A stretch of 64,000 bases of DNA from Posidoniimonas polymericola (lineage in GTDB: Bacteria > Planctomycetota > Planctomycetia > Pirellulales > Lacipirellulaceae): positions 62,001-126,000 of the forward strand of contig NZ_SJPO01000010.1 of the NCBI RefSeq assembly GCF_007859935.1. The letters run 5' to 3'. A program made the translations under genes and the position numbers. Position 1 is the first letter of the stretch, and each line of letters starts with the position of its first letter. The notes beneath the pieces are model-generated. The model saw nothing but the letters and a program-made list of their open reading frames with translations. It ran no database searches and had not been told where the DNA came from. Below are positions 57,279-64,000 of the stretch, piece after piece.

Positions 57279-58952
57279 ATGCGTCCTTTGTCCGACATGT
57301 CAATCCGAACCAAGTTGATGCTGCTGACCATGCTGGCGGTCGCGACGGCGATGTCGGTGGCGTGCACGGCCTTCGTCGCGAACGACGCCAGGCTGATCAA
57401 GGAGGACATGGCCCAGCAGCTCTCCGCGTTGTCCCAGGTGCTCGGCGCCAACACCACCGCCGCCCTCAAGTTCATGGACGCCGAGTCCGCCGAGCAGCTG
57501 CTCGGGTCGCTGGAGATGCAGCCGATGGTGACCAGCGCCGCGCTCTTTGAAGCCGATGGTCAGGTTTTCGCCACCTACCCGGCCGGCCGGGAGGAAGGCC
57601 CGCTGGCCGACGAGATCGGCACCCTCCACAACCACGACGGCCAGATGGTGGTCACCACCGAGATCACCGAAGACGGCGACCCCGTCGGCGTGATCGTCGT
57701 GCGGGGCGACCTCAACGTGCTGAACCAACAGCTGCTGCACTACTCCTACATCGTGGCGGTAGTGCTGCTGGTGTCGTTCGCGGCGGCCTACCTGCTAGCC
57801 TCTCGATTGCAGGGCGTCATCTCGGGACCGATCCAGGGCCTGACCGCCGCGGCCCACCGCGTCTCAGAGAACAACGACTACTCGATCCGGGTCTCCCGGC
57901 CGGGCAACGACGAGCTCGGCGACCTGTGCACAGCGTTCAACCACATGCTCGACGAGATCGAGGCCAGCAACGAGGCGCTCTCCAAAGCCCACGGCGAACT
58001 CGAGGCCCGCGTCGCCCAACGCACGCACCAGCTCTCCGAGACCAACGGCGAGCTCAACAAGGAGATCGTCGAGAGGAAGAAAACGGAGGAGAAACTCGAG
58101 CAGGTCCACCGCGAGCTGGTCGAGTCTGCTCGCCGGGCCGGCATGGCCGAGGTGGCGACCGGCGTGCTGCACAACGTCGGCAACGTGCTCAACAGCGTCA
58201 ATGTGTCGGCGACCATGATCACAAACCAGCTCGGCTCGTCGAAGGTGGCGCAGCTGTCCAAGGTGATCGACCTCATCGACGAGCACCAACGCGACCTTGG
58301 CGAGTTTGTCACGCGGGACGAGAAGGGCAAGCAGGTGCCCCGCTTCCTGCGGGTGCTGACCGACCACTTGGTGACCGACGAGCAGTCGCTGCTAGACGAG
58401 GCCCGGTCGCTGATCTCGAACATCGAGCACATCAAGACGATCGTCTCGACGCAGCAGTCGTACGCCAACTCCGGCGGCCACGTCGAGACGACCGACGTCA
58501 ACGCCATCATGGACGACGCGGTGAGGCTCAACTCGGCGTCTTTCGGGCGGCACGGCATCGAGGTGGTTCGCGAGCTGGACGAGGTTCCCGACGTCCTGCT
58601 CGACCGGCAGCGGGTGCTGCAGATCGTGATCAACCTCGTCAAGAACGCCAAGGAGTCGCTGGTCGAGAAAGAGGGGCAGCCCAAGCGGCTCATCCTCCGC
58701 TCGGCAACCGAGGACGGCCGGCTGGTGCTGCAGGTCAAGGACACCGGGCAGGGAATCTCTCAAGAGAACCTGACCCGCATCTTCTCGCACGGCTTCACCA
58801 CCAAGAAGTCGGGGCACGGCTTCGGGCTGCACAGCTGCGCCAACTCGGCCACCGAGATGGACGGGGCGCTCACCGTCACCAGCGACGGGGTTGGGAAGGG
58901 CGCCACGTTCACGCTCAACCTGCCGCTGAAGCCGGCCGGCGTCGCCGTCTAG
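57279..58952 (+). CDS. membrane histidine kinase with YfiN-like (CHASE8) periplasmic sensor and HAMP
   Basis: A 557-residue sensor kinase. TM1 is about 11-33, then a periplasmic domain (about 34-152) resembling the CHASE8 sensor of YfiN (DARLIKEDMAQQLSALSQVLGANTTAALKFMD). TM2 is about 155-176 and HAMP about 177-232. A coiled coil follows, then an H-box with H298 in GVLHNVGNVLNSVN and an ATPase domain with NLVKNAKESL, DTGQGIS and SGHGFGLHSC. The kinase would sense through the YfiR-like neighbour. Start ATG at 57279. Confidence 0.9.
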   Translation: MRPLSDMSIRTKLMLLTMLAVATAMSVACTAFVANDARLIKEDMAQQLSALSQVLGANTTAALKFMDAESAEQLLGSLEMQPMVTSAALFEADGQVFATYPAGREEGPLADEIGTLHNHDGQMVVTTEITEDGDPVGVIVVRGDLNVLNQQLLHYSYIVAVVLLVSFAAAYLLASRLQGVISGPIQGLTAAAHRVSENNDYSIRVSRPGNDELGDLCTAFNHMLDEIEASNEALSKAHGELEARVAQRTHQLSETNGELNKEIVERKKTEEKLEQVHRELVESARRAGMAEVATGVLHNVGNVLNSVNVSATMITNQLGSSKVAQLSKVIDLIDEHQRDLGEFVTRDEKGKQVPRFLRVLTDHLVTDEQSLLDEARSLISNIEHIKTIVSTQQSYANSGGHVETTDVNAIMDDAVRLNSASFGRHGIEVVRELDEVPDVLLDRQRVLQIVINLVKNAKESLVEKEGQPKRLILRSATEDGRLVLQVKDTGQGISQENLTRIFSHGFTTKKSGHGFGLHSCANSATEMDGALTVTSDGVGKGATFTLNLPLKPAGVAV

Positions 58953-59036
58953 CCCAACGGCGGCCTATTAGCGCGGCGATGCAAAACGCCTAGATTGGGG
59001 GAGGTTGTTGCCCCCTCTACTCTCAACTGGCGTCTG

Positions 59037-60137
59037 ATGCCTGCGCTCAATACCCTGCCGGCGGACAAGTGCCGCTACGATATTGTTTCCCTCGGTGAAG
59101 TGATGCTGCGCCTCGACCCGGGCGAGGGCCGCGTGCGCACCGCCCGACGCTTCGACGCCTGGGAAGGGGGCGGCGAGTACAACGTCGCCCGCGGTCTGCG
59201 GCGGTGCTTCGGCCTGCGGGCGGGGCTCGTTTCCGCGTTTGTGCGAGACGAAGTCGGGCTGCTGCTCGAAGACCTAATCTTGCAGGGCGGGGTCGATATG
59301 TCGCACGTGGTGTGGCGTGACTCCGACGGCATCGGCCGCACCGTGCGGAATGGCCTGAACTTTACTGAGCGTGGATTTGGGGTTCGCGGCGCCATTGGGT
59401 GTTCGGACCGCGGCCACACGGCTGCTTCTCAGCTCAAGGCGGGGGACGTCGACTGGGACGACCTCTTTGGCCGGCAGGGCGCCCGCTGGTTGCACACCGG
59501 CGGCATCTTCGCTGCACTCTCCGAAACCACGCCCGAGGTTGTCATCGAGGCCACCACCGCTGCTCAGAAGCACGGGGCGCTGGTGTCGTATGACCTCAAT
59601 TACCGCCCCTCGCTGTGGAAGTCGATCGGCGGCCAAGCGAAGGCCCAGGAGGTCAACCGCGAGATCGCCAAGCACGTCGATGTGATGCTCGGCAACGAGG
59701 AAGACTTCTCGGCGTGCCTGGGGCTCGAGATCGAAGGGGTCGACGAGAACCTGGAGCAGCTCCCGATCGACTCCTTCCGCAGCATGATCGAGACCGCCGT
59801 CAAGCAGTTCCCCAACCTCAAGGCCACCGGCACCACGCTCCGCTCGGTCAAGACCGCGACCCGCAACGATTGGGGCGCGTTGGCGTGGGTCGACGGCGAG
59901 TTCTATGAGGCGACCAACCGCCCCGACCTCGAGATCCTCGACCGCGTCGGCGGCGGCGACAGCTTCGCGTCGGGCTTCATCTACGGCCTGCTTGAGCTCG
60001 CCGACCCGCAGCTGGCGGTCGAGTACGGCGCCGCCCACGGAGCCCTGGCGATGACCACACCAGGCGACACCTCGACCGCCCGCGTGGCGGAGGTCGACAA
60101 GCTGGCCCGCGGCGGCGGTGCCCGCGTTGATCGTTAA
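59037..60137 (+). CDS. kdgK: PfkB-family sugar kinase, probable 2-keto-3-deoxygluconate kinase
   Basis: A 366-residue PfkB-type kinase. It opens with VSLGEVMLRLDPGEGRVRTARRFDAWEGGGEYNVARGL, the sugar-binding signature, and has DRVGGGDSFASGFIYGL with the catalytic Asp. The best fit is KDG kinase: KDG plus ATP gives KDPG, the substrate of the aldolase encoded next. The ATG at 59037 opens the conserved core. Start and stop lie well apart from the kinase upstream. Confidence 0.82.
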   Translation: MPALNTLPADKCRYDIVSLGEVMLRLDPGEGRVRTARRFDAWEGGGEYNVARGLRRCFGLRAGLVSAFVRDEVGLLLEDLILQGGVDMSHVVWRDSDGIGRTVRNGLNFTERGFGVRGAIGCSDRGHTAASQLKAGDVDWDDLFGRQGARWLHTGGIFAALSETTPEVVIEATTAAQKHGALVSYDLNYRPSLWKSIGGQAKAQEVNREIAKHVDVMLGNEEDFSACLGLEIEGVDENLEQLPIDSFRSMIETAVKQFPNLKATGTTLRSVKTATRNDWGALAWVDGEFYEATNRPDLEILDRVGGGDSFASGFIYGLLELADPQLAVEYGAAHGALAMTTPGDTSTARVAEVDKLARGGGARVDR

Positions 60138-60165
60138 ACACTATCCCTCCCCGAGGCGTGCCCCG

Positions 60166-60798
60166 ATGAGCGACTCCCCACTCAACCTCCCGCCCGTCAT
60201 CCCGGTCGCCGTGATCGACGACGCCGCCCGCGCACCGGCGCTCGCGAAGGCGCTCGCCGCCGGCGGGCTGCCGGTGGTCGAGGTGACGTTCCGCACCGCG
60301 GCGGCGGCCGACGCGATCCGCGCGATCCGCCGCGAGGCGCCCGACGTGCTGGTGCTGGCTGGCACCGTCCTGACGCCTGACCAGGCGGTCGAGGCGATCG
60401 AGGCCGGGGCCCAGGGCGCCGTCGCTCCGGGCGGCAACGAAGAAGTCTTCAAAGTATTCCAGGAACGCAGCGTCCCGTTCATGCCGGGCGTCGCGACGCC
60501 GACCGACATCGAGCGAGCCATCGGCTGGGGCTGCAGGCGACTCAAGTTTTTCCCGGCCGCCGTCCTCGGCGGCCCGCCGGCGCTCAAGGCGATGACGGCG
60601 CCGTACGCCCATCTTGGCATCGAGTATTGCCCCACCGGCGGCGTGGCCGAGGCCGACCTGGCCGCCTACCACGCGGTGCCGGGGGTGGTTGCGGTCGGTG
60701 GTTCGTGGATCGCCACGCGGGAGGACGTCGCCGAAGGACGCTGGGACGATATCACCCGCAAGGCGGCCTCGGCCGTTACCGCCGCAACGGGTCGCTGA
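60166..60798 (+). CDS. eda: KDPG aldolase (bifunctional Eda)
   Basis: A 210-residue 2-keto-3-deoxy-6-phosphogluconate aldolase. The Schiff-base Lys is K127 in CRRLKFFPA; E39 in VVEVTFRT and R43 bind the substrate, as in E. coli Eda. Together with the KdgK-like neighbour it converts KDG from uronate or Entner-Doudoroff routes to pyruvate and glyceraldehyde 3-phosphate. The ATG at 60166 has GAGG upstream. Its last 23 bases overlap the 3' end of the convergent LptF/G gene. Confidence 0.9.
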   Translation: MSDSPLNLPPVIPVAVIDDAARAPALAKALAAGGLPVVEVTFRTAAAADAIRAIRREAPDVLVLAGTVLTPDQAVEAIEAGAQGAVAPGGNEEVFKVFQERSVPFMPGVATPTDIERAIGWGCRRLKFFPAAVLGGPPALKAMTAPYAHLGIEYCPTGGVAEADLAAYHAVPGVVAVGGSWIATREDVAEGRWDDITRKAASAVTAATGR

Positions 60799-61918
60799 GC
60801 GCGGCGGCCACCGGCACGAACACCAGCAGCGGCGCCCAGGCGGCCAACGCCGGCCTGATCCAGCCGCCCGCCCCGAGCGACTGCGCGCCGAGCGTGACGA
60901 GGAAGAACAGGGTCGTGACGCCCACGCACATGCCGATCGCGATAAACGGGTTGCGGTTGGCCCCCGATACCACCAGCGGCAGCCCGAGGAACAGCAGGGT
61001 GGCGTCCTTGAACGGATTGAGAAGCCGCTGGTGCAGGGCGACCCGCACGCCAGCGCCGAGCTCGACGCTCGGGTTGGCCAGCTCGTGGACCAGCTCGGCG
61101 GTCGACGCGTGGTCTTTCCAAGAGCTGCCGCCGGTCAGCAGCTCGAACGACACGCCGCTCACCACAAACACCTGATCTGCTTCGAGCCAGGGCGCGTCGG
61201 GCGGGGTGACGACTGCCAGGTCGCCGTTGGCCAGCCGCAGCGAGGGCCGCTGCAGCAACGCCGCCGGGGAGCTGACCTCTTTCAGCAGGTAGCCGCTCGG
61301 CCGCTGGCCCTCTTCGGGCAGGTAGACCGCCTCGGCGGCGGCCAGCTGCTTGCCGTGCTTCTCGAGCGGCTGCGGCAGCAGGAAGTTGGCGTTGCGGATC
61401 GAGTGGGTGCTGACCACCACCGCCTCGCCGCCCAGGCGGATGTCGGTCTGGCTGTCGTAGCGCGGTTGCAGCGGCAGCGCCTGGTCCCCCGACAGGTTGC
61501 GGAAGTCCATGGCCAGCTCGTGGCGGATGCTCGGGATCACGGTCTCGCGGAACGCGACCGCGATGACGCTGACGGAGAGCGCCGCCAGGATGATCGGCCG
61601 CAGCACCCGCAGCCGCGGGACGCCGGCCGCCAACAGGGCGGTCATCTCGTTGTGCCGCTGGATCCAGGTGACGGTGAACATCGCCGACACCAACGCCAGC
61701 GTGCCGCACAGCATGTCGAAGATCATCAGCGAACGGTACGAGTAGAACCCGACCAGCGTCTGGAACAGCCCCTCGCCCGACTTCTGCGCGTGGTCGACGA
61801 AGTGGTCGAGGTGGCCGAAGGCGTCGATCACGATAAACAGCCCGGTGAAGCTGACGTAGCAGATGAAAAACACCTGCAGGTACTGCTTCAGCAGGTAGCG
61901 GTCGATCTTGCGGAGCAT
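60776..61918 (-). CDS. LptF/LptG (YjgP/YjgQ) family permease
   Basis: A 380-residue permease of the LPS-export complex. It has six membrane segments in two groups: LPTF-like KIDRYLLKQYLQVFFICYVSFTGLFIV near the start, three N-terminal helices, a large periplasmic jelly-roll (about 110-270) and three C-terminal helices. LptF and LptG pair with LptB and LptC; which one this is cannot be decided here. The start at 61918 gives the usual length; a longer Pro/Ser-rich frame upstream is discounted. Confidence 0.85.
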   Translation of the reverse strand: MLRKIDRYLLKQYLQVFFICYVSFTGLFIVIDAFGHLDHFVDHAQKSGEGLFQTLVGFYSYRSLMIFDMLCGTLALVSAMFTVTWIQRHNEMTALLAAGVPRLRVLRPIILAALSVSVIAVAFRETVIPSIRHELAMDFRNLSGDQALPLQPRYDSQTDIRLGGEAVVVSTHSIRNANFLLPQPLEKHGKQLAAAEAVYLPEEGQRPSGYLLKEVSSPAALLQRPSLRLANGDLAVVTPPDAPWLEADQVFVVSGVSFELLTGGSSWKDHASTAELVHELANPSVELGAGVRVALHQRLLNPFKDATLLFLGLPLVVSGANRNPFIAIGMCVGVTTLFFLVTLGAQSLGAGGWIRPALAAWAPLLVFVPVAAALSDPLRR

Positions 61919-62054
61919 GGCGACGCGGGGACTGGGACTGGGGGAGCGGGTGCTGGGGGAATCGCCGGGACTGTACGCCGGCGGGGGAAAGGGGGTCAAC
62001 GCCTGTTCGGCATGCTAGCATAGAGGGCGTCCCCTCCCGGCGTCGTGACTTCCC

Positions 62055-62795
62055 ATGAACCTCTTCCCGCTGGCAACGCTGATCGACCTGCTCGGCCGGG
62101 GCGTGCAGGACGTTCTGTTCCCGCGCTGCTGCGGCGGGTGCGGCGCGGCGTTGCCCGATACCGACCGCGACTTCTGTTGCGGCTGCTGGGGCGAGCTCTC
62201 GGCGATTGCCGACCCGGCCTGCCCGAAGTGCGGCGCGCCCGTCGCGCTCGAGTCCGACGACGGCCGCTGCTTGCACTGCCGGGGGGACGCCATGCGGTTC
62301 GACCGCGCCGTGGCCGTTGGCGTGTACGACGGGCTGCTGCGGCGGCTGGTCCTGTCGGCCAAGCAGCCGACCGGCGAGGCTCAGTCGGCGCTGCTTGGCC
62401 GGATGGCCGCCCGCCGCCTGCAGCAGGTCGACGCCGCCGGGGCCGACCTGGTGACCTGCGTCCCGATGCACTGGCGCCGCCGGCTGGTCCGGCGGCACAA
62501 CTCGGCCGAGGTGATGGCCGACGCGCTCGCCCGGCGGCTCGGGATCGCTTTCCGGCCCCGGCTGCTCGCGTGGAGGCGCGCCGCGCAGAAGCAGGCCGAC
62601 CTCTCGCAGACCGACCGCCGCCGGAACGTGCGGGGCGCGCTCGGCGTGCGGCGGCGGGTTGTTGTTGAAGGCGCCAGGGTGCTGCTGGTCGACGACGTCC
62701 TGACGACTGGCGCCACCGCCAGCGAGGCCGCCCGGGCGTTGCGGGAAGCAGGGGCTGCTTCGGTTGTGGCGGTCGCAGCGGCCAGGAGCTTGTGA
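62055..62795 (+). CDS. ComF family phosphoribosyltransferase-like protein
   Basis: A 246-residue ComF protein. The N-terminal zinc part has four Cys pairs (FPRCCGGCG, FCCGCW, CPKCGAP, CLHC). The C-terminal PRTase domain has VLLVDDVLTTGATASEAARALREAGA, the PRPP-binding loop. ComF is needed for DNA uptake in competent bacteria and may bind single-stranded DNA. The start ATG at 62055 has no strong SD. It is divergent from the LptF/G gene. Confidence 0.9.
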   Translation: MNLFPLATLIDLLGRGVQDVLFPRCCGGCGAALPDTDRDFCCGCWGELSAIADPACPKCGAPVALESDDGRCLHCRGDAMRFDRAVAVGVYDGLLRRLVLSAKQPTGEAQSALLGRMAARRLQQVDAAGADLVTCVPMHWRRRLVRRHNSAEVMADALARRLGIAFRPRLLAWRRAAQKQADLSQTDRRRNVRGALGVRRRVVVEGARVLLVDDVLTTGATASEAARALREAGAASVVAVAAARSL

Positions 62796-62957
62796 AGGGC
62801 AGGGTTGTCCGGATACGCCTGTCCAAGGAGAGTTTGCTGAGGGCGGTTGCCGATCCGCGCCGATTGGGAACAATACAGCCATGCGCGGTCGCCCCGTTTG
62901 CCGCGCCGCCCACCCCGCCGCACCGGCACGCCCACCACGGGCCCACCACGAGAGCCG

Positions 62958-63941
62958 ATGAGCCACCCGCACGTCTCCCCTGCGCCGCCCGAGAAGCGCC
63001 CGATGGACCCGTTCCGTCGCGCGGTGCTGCGTGGTTTTGGCATCCTGCTGCCCCCGCTGCTGACGATCGTCATCTTCTTGTGGGTCGGCGCGACGGTTAA
63101 CAAGTACATCCTGACCCCGTTGGAAGACGGGACCCGCTGGGTGCTGCTGGAGTACGGCTCCGACATCCGCACCGCCGGCAGCTTCCCGGAGTCGGCGTTC
63201 CCGCTCACCGAGGACCAGACCGACGACCCCGCCAAGCGGGACAAGAGCACGGCCTCGGGGCTCGAGAAGAACTACAAACGCACCGGCGACGGGAAGTACG
63301 TCCCGCAGGAGGTTTACGACCACGTCGAGGACCTCCGCGACGGCAAGGCGATGCCGCCGTCGGCGGTCGAGGTCTACTCCGTCTACCACGACGACAAGAC
63401 CCTGCGGCCTGAGTACGTGCTGCCGTTCTTCGGCGCGTTGTTCATCCTCGTGGTTTACCTGCTGGGCAAGTTCCTGGCGGCCGGCATTGGGCGGTTCTTC
63501 TGGCTCCAATTCGAGACCCTCATCCACCGCCTGCCGGTGGTTCGCAACGTGTACTCGTCGGTCAAGCAGGTGACCGACTTCTTGTTCACCGACCCCGACC
63601 TCGAGTTCACCCGTGTGGTGGCGGTCGAGTACCCCCGCAAGGGGATTTGGACTGTCGCGTTCGTGACCGGCGAGAGCATGCTCGACATCGAAAGCGCCGC
63701 CAACGAGCCGGTGATGTCCGTGCTGATCCCGACCTCGCCAATGCCGTTCACCGGCTTCACCATCACGGTTAAGAAGAGCGAGACCGTCGACCTCAACTTG
63801 TCCATCGACCAGGCGTTCCAGTTTGTGATAAGCTGCGGCGTCGTGGTGCCGCCGCAGCAGCTGACCGCCGCGGTGAGCCGGCAGGCGAAGGGCGGGGCAG
63901 CGGCCCCCCCGCTGGAAGCACCTCCCTCTTCTGACGAATAA
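62958..63941 (+). CDS. DUF502 family membrane protein
   Basis: A 327-residue protein with two membrane segments (about 25-48 and 153-175) and a conserved C-terminal DUF502 domain. FETLIHRLPVVRNVYSSVKQVTDFLF and VAVEYPRKGIWTVAFVTGE are conserved in the family. Between the two helices lies an unusual 100-residue polar insert (about 55-150). Function is unknown. The ATG at 62958 has GAGAG before it; an alternative ATG at 63003 would remove a short Pro-rich leader. Confidence 0.85.
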   Translation: MSHPHVSPAPPEKRPMDPFRRAVLRGFGILLPPLLTIVIFLWVGATVNKYILTPLEDGTRWVLLEYGSDIRTAGSFPESAFPLTEDQTDDPAKRDKSTASGLEKNYKRTGDGKYVPQEVYDHVEDLRDGKAMPPSAVEVYSVYHDDKTLRPEYVLPFFGALFILVVYLLGKFLAAGIGRFFWLQFETLIHRLPVVRNVYSSVKQVTDFLFTDPDLEFTRVVAVEYPRKGIWTVAFVTGESMLDIESAANEPVMSVLIPTSPMPFTGFTITVKKSETVDLNLSIDQAFQFVISCGVVVPPQQLTAAVSRQAKGGAAAPPLEAPPSSDE

Positions 63942-63956
63942 CCAAGTTGACCCAAC

Positions 63957-64000
63957 ATGACGGAGCACTCCGCTCGCCCCTTGCGACTCGGCACCCGCGC
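63957..64000 (+). CDS. hemC: probable hydroxymethylbilane synthase, N-terminus only (runs off the window)
   Basis: The last 44 bases start an open frame MTEHSARPLRLGTRA, of which LRLGTR matches the beginning of porphobilinogen deaminase. Only 14 codons are present, so the assignment rests on this short motif. It follows the DUF502 gene by 15 bases. The rest lies beyond the right edge. Confidence 0.55.
   Translation, partial: MTEHSARPLRLGTR

Noticed and set aside
60666-63968. An 1100-codon open frame on the minus strand
   Set aside because: It spans LptF/G, ComF and DUF502, which are confirmed by motifs, and has the low-complexity composition of an antisense frame in GC-rich DNA.

Overview
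The window reads as a chromosomal segment of a GC-rich planctomycete, most likely of the Pirellulales (Lacipirellulaceae-like). This is inferred from the gene content: PEP-CTERM proteins with a type I dockerin, small membrane proteins opening with an NPYQSP motif, a FloA flotillin, a DUF1080 secreted protein, a planctomycete-style giant ECF sigma factor, and gaps full of short perfect hairpins. No rRNA, tRNA or CRISPR array was seen. About 57 protein genes can be supported. One, a likely hemC, runs off the right edge.

Layout. 0-8.3 kb: TSUP permease, short flagellin, two related NPYQSP membrane proteins either side of a Gly-rich PEP-CTERM gene, DinB, a metallo-beta-lactamase remnant, transglutaminase, small hypotheticals and a globin. 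8.3-18.6 kb: acyl-CoA dehydrogenase, two PEP-CTERM genes, an ECF sigma/anti-sigma pair divergent from an M29 aminopeptidase, a YeiH exporter, a DUF2179 membrane protein and Hsp20. 18.6-28.3 kb, all on the minus strand: GH29 fucosidase, beta-propeller protein, hemA overlapping a HemX-like gene, a receiver-less sigma-54 activator coupled to a HEAT-repeat protein, and argH. 28.6-43.2 kb: a small membrane protein, a hairpin array, a 983-residue ECF sigma fusion, carB, floA, a methyltransferase, a YhiN-type flavoprotein and secreted proteins.

43.4-47.4 kb is the accessory part. A nickel superoxide dismutase with its own Sec signal is followed by a perfect terminator. Then comes an IS5-like element whose right end truncates a WHH-type HNH nuclease toxin gene, with its SUKH immunity gene just downstream. 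Two copies of a 110-bp element with inverted ends bracket this cassette. 47.4-52.9 kb returns to housekeeping genes: rpsP-trmD-rplS-yraN, an orphan mraZ, a DUF1844 gene and pyrG.

53.0-59.0 kb holds a signalling locus. A response regulator with GGDEF and EAL domains is divergent from a second response regulator, a YfiR-like periplasmic protein and a histidine kinase with a YfiN-like periplasmic sensor. The two receivers share unusual signature stretches, which suggests one kinase feeding both. 59.0-64.0 kb: a KdgK-Eda sugar-acid pair, an LptF/G permease, ComF, a DUF502 protein and the start of hemC.

The best candidates for something undescribed are the rewired YfiR/kinase/c-di-GMP locus, the HEAT plus receiver-like protein coupled to a receiver-less sigma-54 activator, the membrane-anchored ECF sigma fusion, and the repeat-bracketed toxin/immunity cassette.
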